A stretch of DNA of 28,887 nucleotides, from positions 1 to 28,887 of the IMG/VR virus record IMGVR_UViG_3300021197_000219. The stretch is one strand, 5' to 3'. Of this stretch, positions 13,238 to 19,584 are shown one piece after another (positions within the stretch are counted from its first letter, which is position 1; each line of letters starts with the position of its first letter). The position numbers were made by a program, and so were the translations under genes. The stretch comes from a virus. The notes under the pieces are model-generated. The model was not told the origin of the DNA. It saw only the letters and a program-made list of their open reading frames with translations, and did not search any database.

Positions 13238-13900
13238 ATGAAAAACTCAACATCAACAAAACCACTTGGTACTCTTGAAACTGAAGGTCTAGCTTTAGCT
13301 AAGGCTTGGAGATCAAGAGATCGAAAAGATAAGAATCAATTCAGTGTTGACATCAAAGATGACGGTCAGTTTGACCCTAGTCAGAAAAGACCTAGTGGTC
13401 TTCTAGTCAGGACAGGTTTTATCATGTCTCAGATTAAGATTAACAACACCACTTTAGTATTAAGTGGTTTGAACAATCTTGACAGAAGAAGAAGAGCAGA
13501 ATGTCACTGGTTCTATGAGAACCACAAAGACTGTTTAGAGTTTATCTCTAAATCTAAGAAAGGTTATACTAACCTTAGTGCCTTACAGAAAGCTATGGCT
13601 AAAGCCAACAAGCAATCAGAGATTGAGGATAAAGAGACTGATCCTAGCGAAGCTACTGATAGCGAAGCTACAACTAGCGAAGCTAAACAGTCCGACATCG
13701 GACAACTTCCAGTTACGAAGTATGATCTAGCCAAGGCAATCATGAAAACTTGTCAAGATAACGAAATAAATCCTTTGGATTTGATTGACATCATTTTGAT
13801 CAATGTTGAGAATCAACCTAAACAACCAAAGAATGTTGTTTCAATGGGAAGCCACAAAGTGGATTCAGGTTGGAAAACAGTAAAGCAAGCTAATGCTTGA
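13238..13900 (+). CDS. First gene of the rightward arm, unknown
   Basis: 220 aa, hydrophilic. The N-terminal 120 residues have a compact folded look (GLLVRTGFIMSQIKINNTTL, then LNNLDRRRRAECHWFYENH). Residues about 134-152 are an acidic linker with SEATD/SEATT/SEAKQ pseudo-repeats, followed by a helical C-terminal part (YDLAKAIMKTCQDNEINPLD). As first gene after the control region it is probably early-expressed, perhaps a takeover or regulatory factor. The linker codes at DNA level for three 15-bp repeats and one of the GTCCGA palindromes. Only a weak AGAAAG precedes the ATG. Family not recognised. Confidence 0.75.
   Translation: MKNSTSTKPLGTLETEGLALAKAWRSRDRKDKNQFSVDIKDDGQFDPSQKRPSGLLVRTGFIMSQIKINNTTLVLSGLNNLDRRRRAECHWFYENHKDCLEFISKSKKGYTNLSALQKAMAKANKQSEIEDKETDPSEATDSEATTSEAKQSDIGQLPVTKYDLAKAIMKTCQDNEINPLDLIDIILINVENQPKQPKNVVSMGSHKVDSGWKTVKQANA
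13645..13685 (+). repeat. Three tandem 15-bp repeats (TAGCGAAGCTA core)
   Basis: TAGCGAAGCTA occurs at 13645, 13660 and 13675, exactly 15 bp apart, encoding Ser-Glu-Ala plus two variable residues each time. The core is itself a small inverted repeat (TAGC-GAA-GCTA). It lies five bases before the first GTCCGACATCGGAC palindrome. Confidence 0.8.
13690..13703. repeat. Palindromic element copy 1 (GTCCGACATCGGAC)
   Basis: Six-bp perfect arms (GTCCGA/TCGGAC) around a 2-bp centre, inside the first rightward gene, where it codes SDIGQ with flanking bases. Identical 14-mer to copies 2 and 3. Confidence 0.85.
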
Positions 13901-14063
13901 ACGTGAACAAATCACAGCGTTCTGGATTGCAACACTATGCATGGCGGTATTCTTTGCCGCTATGTATATCACCTTCCCTTGGCCACAGGAGTCAATGGAT
14001 ATTATCCAACACGAGTATGAGATAGACGGATACTTGTATAATTGCGAAAGGATTGGATCATGA
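13893..14063 (+). CDS. 56-aa single-pass membrane peptide
   Basis: Starts within the last bases of the preceding gene. Reads MLEREQITAFWIATLCMAVF, continues hydrophobic to about residue 29 (one transmembrane segment), then has an acidic extracytoplasmic or cytoplasmic tail with two Tyr-rich stretches and one Cys. It overlaps the next micropeptide by ATGA. Translation is supported by the tight overlaps on both sides and the clean membrane-protein composition. Small membrane peptides early in phage transcription often act in exclusion or host inhibition; here that is a guess. Confidence 0.65.
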   Translation: MLEREQITAFWIATLCMAVFFAAMYITFPWPQESMDIIQHEYEIDGYLYNCERIGS

Positions 14064-14149
14064 GACAAGTTATACTTGACTGCATAGCACTGCTATCAAT
14101 GCTCATTATAATTTTGAGCTTGACAACGCTACTATATACAATAATATAA
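14060..14149 (+). CDS. 29-aa membrane micropeptide
   Basis: Reads MRQVILDCIALLSMLIIILS and continues hydrophobic almost to the end: one transmembrane helix with a one-basic-residue N-terminus. ATG overlaps the stop of the 56-aa peptide (ATGA). It could partner with that peptide in the membrane. The short length leaves room for chance, but overlap and composition support it. Confidence 0.5.
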   Translation: MRQVILDCIALLSMLIIILSLTTLLYTII

Positions 14150-14183
14150 ATAGTATGAATGTATTATGAATACTATTTTATTA
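14148..14183 (+). terminator. Weak terminator-like hairpin
   Basis: Nine-bp arms AAATAGTAT (14148-14156) and ATACTATTT (14170-14178) with a 13-nt loop, followed by TTTATTAT. It is AT-only apart from two G/C pairs, so its stability is modest. It closes the two-micropeptide unit before the 97-bp gap. Confidence 0.35.
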
Positions 14184-14212
14184 TATGTATATGTAGTATT
14201 GAAATTGAAACA

Positions 14213-14226
14213 GTCCGACATCGGAC
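14213..14226. repeat. Palindromic element copy 2 (GTCCGACATCGGAC)
   Basis: Intergenic copy, 20 bp upstream of the ATG at 14247 and preceded by an AT-rich stretch. This position would suit an operator or a leader hairpin that controls the following gene. Confidence 0.85.
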
Positions 14227-14246
14227 ACTTTAAATGGAATTAAAAT

Positions 14247-14849
14247 ATGACTAACAATATAATGAAAACTTTTAACAAAGCTACACCTGCTATGATACGT
14301 AATGGTGTCGCATGGTACAAACGTGCCAAGCGTGACTGTAATCAGATAGCTAAAGATACTGGCCTTCCACTATGGAAAGTTGTCGGTGTCGCATCCGCTT
14401 TGTCACCTAACAATAATTGGGAACGTAACAAAGTAGATGCACGTAATATGTGTGAGGCATATGTAGATAATGCCTATGCTGACATATGGCGAGTCAAAGT
14501 ATGTACATACAATCCCAATAAACTTAAAGCATTGAAGATACTTGGACTGTCCGACATCGGACAAGTTAAACGCCAGTTAAATGGGCAAAAGATTGTACCA
14601 TTTTATGGTTGCATAATGGGTGAAGATACCTGTGTAGTTGATGGACACGCAAAGAACATCTACTATGGCAAGAGGCATACTTTGACAGATGCCAAGTCCA
14701 ATGTAGGAGTACGTGAGTACAAGGTAATCGCTGATGCCTATGTATCTACTGCCAAGGCTATCAATAAAAAGCTAGGCACCAAGTACAAAGCATTTCATGT
14801 TCAGGCTATCACTTGGGTAGCTTGGAGAGAGATGCATGGCATAGCATAG
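14247..14849 (+). CDS. Conserved phage protein, possible DNA-repair-like fold
   Basis: 200 aa. Motifs in order: MIRNGVAWYKRAKRDC, VVGVASALSPNNNWERN (about 46-62), a lysine-rich helical stretch, VPFYGCIM (about 117), VDGHAKNIYYG (about 132-142) and QAITWVAWREMHG near the end. The spacing of an A-x-LSP...W-x-x-N block, an F-x-x-N/G block and an invariant-looking Asp-Gly-His resembles a widespread family of phage/plasmid hypothetical proteins; the general pattern (helical, with a conserved Asp late) recalls helix-hairpin-helix base-excision glycosylases, but this is a weak impression. A second GTCCGA palindrome is embedded in the gene. No clear Shine-Dalgarno; TGGAATTAAAAT precedes the ATG. Confidence 0.75.
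   Translation: MTNNIMKTFNKATPAMIRNGVAWYKRAKRDCNQIAKDTGLPLWKVVGVASALSPNNNWERNKVDARNMCEAYVDNAYADIWRVKVCTYNPNKLKALKILGLSDIGQVKRQLNGQKIVPFYGCIMGEDTCVVDGHAKNIYYGKRHTLTDAKSNVGVREYKVIADAYVSTAKAINKKLGTKYKAFHVQAITWVAWREMHGIA
14548..14563. repeat. Palindromic element copy 3 (TGTCCGACATCGGACA)
   Basis: Seven-bp perfect arms around CA, inside the 200-aa gene and in the same reading frame as copy 1 (codes SDIGQ). Confidence 0.85.
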
Positions 14850-14857
14850 GAGTTGAC

Positions 14858-15013
14858 ATGAAACGTAAGACTGTGATATATCGTAACCCAGTTGCAAAGG
14901 CTATGTTACAGGAACGTCAACCGCCCAAGGTCATACCCCCTAAGAAGGGTGGCAAGGCTAAACGTAACCGCAAGGAGGATAATAGAAATGCGATACGAGA
15001 GAATGAATCTTGA
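14858..15013 (+). CDS. 51-aa basic peptide, unknown
   Basis: Reads MKRKTVIYRNPVAKAMLQER, then a Pro/Lys/Gly-rich region (PPKVIPPKKGGKAKRNRK) and an acidic-amide tail. GGAG lies 5 nt before the ATG at 14858, which is why this start is chosen over in-frame starts inside the previous gene. Probably nucleic-acid binding by composition. Overlaps the next gene by 26 bp. Confidence 0.6.
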   Translation: MKRKTVIYRNPVAKAMLQERQPPKVIPPKKGGKAKRNRKEDNRNAIRENES

Positions 15014-15131
15014 AAAGACAATAAAGATTAGAGTGTCCAATGTTGGACAGACTAAGAAGCACTCAGACGAGTGGAAAAGAGAGCGTAGGAAACTGCGTAA
15101 ACAGAAATATGCACACAGAAAGGTAGCATAA
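14988..15131 (+). CDS. 47-aa basic peptide, unknown
   Basis: Chosen start ATG 14988 follows AAGGAGG by 9 nt, a near-perfect Shine-Dalgarno located in the upstream gene. Reads MRYERMNLEKTIKIRVSNVG, then a Lys/Arg-rich helix. Contains the fourth palindrome copy. Lys/Arg density suggests RNA or DNA contact. Family not recognised. Confidence 0.6.
   Translation: MRYERMNLEKTIKIRVSNVGQTKKHSDEWKRERRKLRKQKYAHRKVA
15034..15049. repeat. Palindromic element copy 4, variant (TGTCCAATGTTGGACA)
   Basis: Differs from copies 1-3 by C-to-T/G-to-A changes at matching positions of both arms (CCGA/TCGG becomes CCAA/TTGG), so the 7-bp inverted repeat is still perfect. It lies in the same reading frame as copies 1 and 3 (SNVGQ instead of SDIGQ). 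Confidence 0.75.
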
Positions 15132-15132
15132 T

Positions 15133-15555
15133 ATGACACAGGTAATTTTTAAGACTGTTAGAACTAAACCAACCCCAATAGCAACAGAGGAGAACCAAGC
15201 TATGACTACACCAACCCCAATCAAAGAAACTAACCCATCACTATATGCAAGACACGTAAAACATTTTGGCAGAGCTAAAGCTTTTACATATAACTATTAC
15301 CCTATTGATGAAGTTATTTTGGAGAACTATTCTACTATGTCTAAGAAAGAACTGGCTCACATGCTACGAGAATATACATGGCGTATATCATACAGAGTAT
15401 TTGTGTTACAATCTCTTGGCCTACTTGCTAGGAAGAAGATACAGCCTACTAAAGTAGAACGTACTCTCAAAGAGATTAATGCAAGGAAGATGTACCACCA
15501 GAGCGAAGCAAGAAAGGCTACATACGAAATGAAAAAAGTCTTGAAGGCCGCATAA
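15133..15555 (+). CDS. Unknown 140-aa basic protein
   Basis: N-terminal 35 residues are Thr/Pro-rich and probably disordered, with a short duplicated TPTPI/KPTPI element. The remainder is predicted helical with a conserved-looking core (SLYARHVKHFGRAKAFTYNY; KKELAHMLREYTWRISYRVF) and a Lys/Arg-rich C-terminus. ATG 15133 directly follows the previous stop. No known domain seen. Confidence 0.7.
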   Translation: MTQVIFKTVRTKPTPIATEENQAMTTPTPIKETNPSLYARHVKHFGRAKAFTYNYYPIDEVILENYSTMSKKELAHMLREYTWRISYRVFVLQSLGLLARKKIQPTKVERTLKEINARKMYHQSEARKATYEMKKVLKAA

Positions 15556-15557
15556 GT

Positions 15558-15794
15558 ATGGCAGTAATGGCATATGAAATAGGCGTTGCCATTGATGGCG
15601 TGGAGAGTGTCGTCAGATTAGATGACACTTATCCTGCCGTACAGGACTGGGAATCCGCTACGATCTTTGCTATGGAATTAGTAATGCGTCAGCACCCAGA
15701 CAGTAACGTAGAGTTTCTCTACAACAAAGAGTACCCTTCCAACGATTATGTTGGGATGGAAAACATTCACGAAGCACCATTGAGGATACAATAA
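15558..15794 (+). CDS. Unknown 78-aa acidic protein
   Basis: Short, acidic, mixed alpha/beta: a beta-like start (YEIGVAIDGVESVVRLDDTY) followed by an amphipathic helix (ESATIFAMELVMRQH). It sits two bases after the previous stop and one base before the next start, in a tight operon. Family not recognised. Confidence 0.65.
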   Translation: MAVMAYEIGVAIDGVESVVRLDDTYPAVQDWESATIFAMELVMRQHPDSNVEFLYNKEYPSNDYVGMENIHEAPLRIQ

Positions 15795-15795
15795 C

Positions 15796-16359
15796 ATGAA
15801 TAGATTCATAATAGATCACGATCAAATAGACATAGCACAGTCACTGTGTGACCAACACATTGTCAAGATGCCACTCGAAGAAGCACAGATGTTATGCACT
15901 GCACTGTGGCATCACAGGCCAGAGTATGCGGAAAGGCGTGGGCTTTACAAGCCTGTGCATCAGAAGCATCCATGTACTTTGTGGGCTATGGAGACTAGTG
16001 ATAACTACCGATATGCTTGGCTACTGTATGATGCCATGCTCGATGAGTATACACACAGGTATGGCAAGAAACATGGTTGTGCAAAACACTATGACTCACT
16101 TCATGAAGGCGTTGTTTATATACCACAGGGTGGCCTGACACCACACCCTCAGTGTTTCTCAGGTCACGATGACCTCAAGACAGGTGAGAAGTGGCCTATC
16201 AAAGCATACAGGGCGTTCTACAAGCGTGACAAGATGTCCTTTGCACGTTGGAACAAGAACAGAGCTATGCCTGAGTGGTTACGAGAGGGCATATATGAAG
16301 CTGACTTAGTAACAAAAAGAAACTTATGGTCAGTAGATTTAGAGGAGTTAGTAGCATGA
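15796..16359 (+). CDS. Conserved phage protein with His/Cys/Trp-rich motifs
   Basis: 187 aa. The sequence CDQHIVKMPLEEAQMLCTAL (18-37), then HQKHPCTLWAMETSDNYRYAW and DEYTHRYGKKHGC, forms a pattern I recognise from conserved hypothetical proteins in cyanophages and other marine phages; some annotations there call it a pyrimidine-dimer glycosylase, but it does not resemble T4 endonuclease V. The conserved His, Cys and Asp residues could bind metal or catalyse a reaction. The C-terminal YRAFYKRDKMSFARWNK segment is basic. Overlaps the next gene by ATGA. Confidence 0.72.
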   Translation: MNRFIIDHDQIDIAQSLCDQHIVKMPLEEAQMLCTALWHHRPEYAERRGLYKPVHQKHPCTLWAMETSDNYRYAWLLYDAMLDEYTHRYGKKHGCAKHYDSLHEGVVYIPQGGLTPHPQCFSGHDDLKTGEKWPIKAYRAFYKRDKMSFARWNKNRAMPEWLREGIYEADLVTKRNLWSVDLEELVA

Positions 16360-16577
16360 GTTACCCAAATCAACCACAGAATGATGGTGATGTAGACATA
16401 ATATGGGAGTGGCCTGAAGATGACTGGGTAAGTCTGGGTGAACACTGTGACATGAACATGTGGATACGTCACAATGGTGAGCTATGGATAAACATATACG
16501 CTGTTCGTGATGGCAAAACTGACACACGTCAAGCATTATGTACTTATCGTGTAGAAGTGTTTGACAATGGTAAGTGA
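16356..16577 (+). CDS. Unknown 73-aa acidic protein
   Basis: Start ATG 16356 is chosen because it overlaps the previous stop (ATGA). Reads MSYPNQPQNDGDVDIIWEWP, continuing with a beta-rich Trp-containing body (MNMWIRHNGELWINIYAV). Negatively charged and Trp-rich, somewhat like small DNA-mimic or inhibitor proteins, but without real evidence. Followed by a 66-bp gap with no gene seen other than a 13-codon frame. Confidence 0.62.
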   Translation: MSYPNQPQNDGDVDIIWEWPEDDWVSLGEHCDMNMWIRHNGELWINIYAVRDGKTDTRQALCTYRVEVFDNGK

Positions 16578-16643
16578 CTATGATACAACTATATAAGCAA
16601 GGCACAGTTGCCAAGCGTTAACCAACAATAAAGGAGATACACT

Positions 16644-16775
16644 ATGAAAATTATAATTAGTATGCCAACCCCAGAGCTACAGAAAGCGGCTGAAGAAAAG
16701 GTAGAAGACTGGACTAAGCAGTGGGGTGTGTTTGAAAAACAACAAGAGAAACTAAATGAAGAGGAGAATACATAA
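16644..16775 (+). CDS. 43-aa charged helical peptide
   Basis: Reads MKIIISMPTPELQKAAEEKV and continues as a Glu/Lys/Gln-rich helix ending EENT. AAGGAG lies 7 nt before the ATG, and its stop shares a base with the next ATG (TAATG). Small, probably helical, possibly coiled-coil. Function unknown. Confidence 0.65.
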   Translation: MKIIISMPTPELQKAAEEKVEDWTKQWGVFEKQQEKLNEEENT

Positions 16776-17608
16776 TGCCATTTGATTTCACAATACCAGA
16801 GACAGTAGACTTTGACATAGCCTTTGAGGATACAAAGGTAGATGACAAGAAGTATGTTCTTAATGCAACGACAGGTGAGTACCTGAACGTAGTAGGCAAA
16901 GACTTCACCTGTGTCAGTCACCCTGAACACTACAACGGTGTGATGAGTACCATAGTATCTACACTAGGCGAAGATGCAGTAGAAGATGCACAGGTTAGGT
17001 GGAAAGTTGCACGTAATGGAGGGTGGACTATGATGGACATGGTGCTACCTAAAGTTAAAAACTTTGTGCGTACAGATAAGCATGAGACTGAGGTAAGCCA
17101 GAGAGTTATCTCACTACATGGTGTAGACTCGTCATGTTCTAGCATCTGTCTGCATGGTTGGATAGACTTCTTCTGTACCAATGGGTGCATCTCAGGTGAG
17201 CATGACAAGGTAAAGCGTAAGCATACATCAGGCTTTGACTTTGACATATTCCAGATGCAACTGAGAGACAGTCAGCGTAGCTTTCACGAGCAGGCTCAGA
17301 GGCTACAGACATGGGCTGAACAGAGAGTCTATGTAGATGAAGTCAAAGCTATGCTTGATGACATGATAGGCTCTAAGCAGAAGGCTGAGAAGATGTATGA
17401 ATTGTACTGTGCTGAAGCATCAGTGCGAGGTCACAACAAGTACGCAGTGTACTCAGCGTTCACTAACTACAGTTCATGGGCTGATGAGCGCAACGGTTTC
17501 AGTCTACGTAACACAGGCTATGACACGAGGAATATCAGCATGTTCAATCGTGAAGTAGAAGTATCTAAGTGGATAGATAGTCCACAGTTTAATCAACTAG
17601 CCGCATAA
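16775..17608 (+). CDS. DUF932-like protein
   Basis: 277 aa. Pattern of the DUF932 / phage-plasmid-like protein family: an N-terminal beta-rich part with FTCVSHPEHYNGVMST, a central GWIDFFCTNGCISGE followed by RKHTSGFDF (about 128-152), a helical stretch, and a late NKYAVYSAFTNYSSWADERN (about 223-242). Such proteins are frequent in phages and mobile elements and of unknown biochemical role; some are linked to DNA replication or recombination loci. Coupled by TAATG to the peptide before it. The gene is less AT-rich than its neighbours. Confidence 0.78.
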   Translation: MPFDFTIPETVDFDIAFEDTKVDDKKYVLNATTGEYLNVVGKDFTCVSHPEHYNGVMSTIVSTLGEDAVEDAQVRWKVARNGGWTMMDMVLPKVKNFVRTDKHETEVSQRVISLHGVDSSCSSICLHGWIDFFCTNGCISGEHDKVKRKHTSGFDFDIFQMQLRDSQRSFHEQAQRLQTWAEQRVYVDEVKAMLDDMIGSKQKAEKMYELYCAEASVRGHNKYAVYSAFTNYSSWADERNGFSLRNTGYDTRNISMFNREVEVSKWIDSPQFNQLAA

Positions 17609-17620
17609 GGAGGGCAACAT

Positions 17621-17854
17621 ATGTATATAAATATAGACACAGTAACAATCAGATCATTTGATAAGACTAGATGGAACGATGAAATAAAAGAACGTGAGGA
17701 GATCCCAATTGAAGATCGTGAGTATGAGATTGTCGCAATAGACAAGAATGTTCATGGCATATGGGAGTTTGCTCAACTGGTAGAGTATTGGCATAGACGC
17801 CTGCCTTACGTTGATGGACTTGACTTTCATTTTACATCGTCTGGTGATGAGTAA
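17621..17854 (+). CDS. Unknown 77-aa acidic protein
   Basis: Preceded by AAGGAGGG ideally spaced before ATG 17621, one of the strongest ribosome-binding sites in the window. Reads MYINIDTVTIRSFDKTRWND and is Glu/Asp-rich with beta-like alternation; ends DGLDFHFTSSGDE. No family recognised. High translation signal suggests abundant product. Confidence 0.68.
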   Translation: MYINIDTVTIRSFDKTRWNDEIKEREEIPIEDREYEIVAIDKNVHGIWEFAQLVEYWHRRLPYVDGLDFHFTSSGDE

Positions 17855-17857
17855 TCA

Positions 17858-18034
17858 TTGGCAGGATGGGTCACAGCTACGCTAGACAGTGAACGTAACA
17901 TGATAGTCACTGTCTGGCAGGGTGCTATTGAAGGGTGGTATGAGTATACACACAATGACTGCCCTGCGTATCCTAACTGTGACATAAATCACACACCTGA
18001 CATGTGTAATTATTACAAGGAGAAAGAAGAATGA
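17858..18034 (+). CDS. Small Cys-containing protein, start uncertain
   Basis: 58 aa if translation starts at TTG 17858, or 44 aa from ATG 17900. The upstream part (AGWVTATLDSERN) reads like coding sequence continuous with the rest, and no Shine-Dalgarno precedes the ATG, so TTG is preferred weakly. The body (VWQGAIEGWYEYTHNDCPAY, then a CDINHTPDMC segment) has three cysteines and two histidines that could bind zinc. The stop overlaps the next ATG (ATGA), supporting reality of the gene. Confidence 0.55.
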   Translation: MAGWVTATLDSERNMIVTVWQGAIEGWYEYTHNDCPAYPNCDINHTPDMCNYYKEKEE

Positions 18035-18231
18035 GAAGAATAATACTGAGTAGCACACACCCTGTGAAGTCACTGCATGGTAACACGCAGGCTGAATGGG
18101 ATCTCCTGTCACAGGAGGAGCAGTTACATGCATGGCTAAAGACATGTCCGTTTGATTACCTGATGGTCAGGCATGAGGAAGGACTGAGAACTGTAAACTT
18201 TTTAATAGAGGAGACTATAGATGACGAATGA
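18031..18231 (+). CDS. Unknown 66-aa protein
   Basis: AAGGAG 8 nt before ATG 18031, inside the preceding gene. Reads MRRIILSSTHPVKSLHGNTQ, then a helix (AEWDLLSQEEQLHAWLKTCP) and an acidic C-terminus. Overlaps neighbours on both sides (4 and 11 bp). No family recognised. Confidence 0.65.
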   Translation: MRRIILSSTHPVKSLHGNTQAEWDLLSQEEQLHAWLKTCPFDYLMVRHEEGLRTVNFLIEETIDDE

Positions 18232-18481
18232 CATATACGATATCACTCGTAAGGAAATGATTGAACGCCATGTGGCATTACCTATGTACTACATACGTGG
18301 TGGAATAGAATTACACATGGACTGCACTGAGGATCTCGTAATAGAGTGTGTAGAGCAGTCTCTGGGAGAGATACGTGAAGGGTATGACACACTAGTAAAG
18401 GTCAACAACAGACATTATGATGATGCTTATATGCTCATGGTAAATATGGACTTAGATGATTGGAGAAAAGACAATGGCTAA
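18221..18481 (+). CDS. Unknown 86-aa acidic protein
   Basis: GAGGAG 7 nt before the ATG. Reads MTNDIYDITRKEMIERHVAL and is Asp/Glu/Met-rich. Two possible helical segments (DLVIECVEQSLGEIREGYDT; YDDAYMLMVNMDLDDW). Tight overlap with both neighbours. No family recognised. Confidence 0.65.
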   Translation: MTNDIYDITRKEMIERHVALPMYYIRGGIELHMDCTEDLVIECVEQSLGEIREGYDTLVKVNNRHYDDAYMLMVNMDLDDWRKDNG

Positions 18482-18671
18482 GTGGGCGGCAGAGGAATGG
18501 GATTCACCCAAGGAAGACACAAAGCGTATACTTGTACGCATCAAGCGTGTAGCTGACATCATAAAGTCAGACGCAGTGTGCAAGTCACGCCCTACTGTTA
18601 GAGATAAGGCAGAGGAGATGTTAACACTGATAGATTTATTGGAGAGTAAACTAGATGAATACAAATGGTAG
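18474..18671 (+). CDS. Unknown 65-aa protein upstream of integrase
   Basis: ATG 18474 is chosen over an in-frame upstream ATG because GGAG lies 8 nt before it. Reads MAKWAAEEWDSPKEDTKRIL, then a helical body (DKAEEMLTLIDLLESKLDEY). It overlaps the integrase start by 17 bp, so translation may be coupled. Position next to an integrase would fit an excisionase or regulator, but no winged-helix or HTH pattern is clear. Confidence 0.62.
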   Translation: MAKWAAEEWDSPKEDTKRILVRIKRVADIIKSDAVCKSRPTVRDKAEEMLTLIDLLESKLDEYKW

Positions 18672-19584
18672 AAATAAAATTGTAAGTATAGATGATCTGA
18701 TAAAACTGTACTATAATTCCAATGACTATGACATGCTTAGAGATACAACTAAGAGTGACTACAAGTATTTCCTTGGAGTTGTAGCTGATTCGATAGGCAA
18801 GGACAAGTTCAAAGGCTTTACATCTAGGAAAGCTAAGTGGGCATATGAGGATTGGGTCAGGCGTGGTGTCAGCTTCGCTAATCATGTAGCTACCTGTGCA
18901 TCTAGAGTGTTTAACTATGCCATAGAGATGGAGTATGCCATGCAGAATCCTTTCACCAGTATCAAGCGTAAGCCTGAGATCAAACGTAAGGTAGTCTGGA
19001 AGCACGAGGATGTACTCAAGTTTCTTGACGTGGCATACTCAGACTTTACGACACGTAACATTGGGTTAATTATACAGATGACATACGAATGGTGTCAGAG
19101 AATAGGAGACATGCGTACTCTACGTTGGTCTAACCTAGACTTTGAGAATAAACTACTGACACTGGAGCAGAGTAAGCGTAGAGCAGAGGTATTTCTACCC
19201 ATATCAGATGACCTGATGGCAATGTTACAGGATCAGCATGAAGACTTTGGCTTTCAAGAGTATGTAGCTCCTCATATACTGCCTGTACATGGCGTATATT
19301 ATCCTTATGCGATGCAAAGGTTCTCGAAAAATGGAAGGGCTGTCATGCGTAAAGCTGGGCTGTCTGAGAGCCTACGATTAATGGACTTACGTAGGACAGG
19401 AGTAGTACAGATGGTGGATAAGGGTGTACCTTTACCTAATATTATGTCAGTGACAGGACATGCTAATGTTGCATCTGTGAAACCCTATTTAAAAAATACG
19501 TACACTTCTGCAAATGAAGCCTTGACACGTAGAAATGTATCTGTACAATCGAACACTGTGAGTAACATTGAAAGTGATACATAA
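18655..19584 (+). CDS. int: Tyrosine recombinase (integrase) with altered His box
   Basis: 309 aa. It would catalyse site-specific integration/excision between attP and attB. N-terminal SAM-like core-binding domain (about 10-105, with ANHVATCASRVFNYAIE helix) and C-terminal catalytic domain. Catalytic set: Arg149 (CQRIGDMRTLRW), Lys174, Arg246 (DLRRTG), His269 (TGHAN) and Tyr278 (PYL). The HxxR box reads M-D-L-R: the usual His is Met243. His-to-other substitution occurs in some active family members, but can reduce activity. No attP core or tRNA-like sequence was found nearby. Overlaps the primase gene by TAATG, an unusual place for an integrase, embedded in the replication operon. Confidence 0.92.
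   Translation: MNTNGRNKIVSIDDLIKLYYNSNDYDMLRDTTKSDYKYFLGVVADSIGKDKFKGFTSRKAKWAYEDWVRRGVSFANHVATCASRVFNYAIEMEYAMQNPFTSIKRKPEIKRKVVWKHEDVLKFLDVAYSDFTTRNIGLIIQMTYEWCQRIGDMRTLRWSNLDFENKLLTLEQSKRRAEVFLPISDDLMAMLQDQHEDFGFQEYVAPHILPVHGVYYPYAMQRFSKNGRAVMRKAGLSESLRLMDLRRTGVVQMVDKGVPLPNIMSVTGHANVASVKPYLKNTYTSANEALTRRNVSVQSNTVSNIESDT

Noticed and set aside
16580-16621. 13-codon frame in the gap before the 43-aa peptide
   Set aside because: Too short and without its own ribosome-binding site or overlap to support it.
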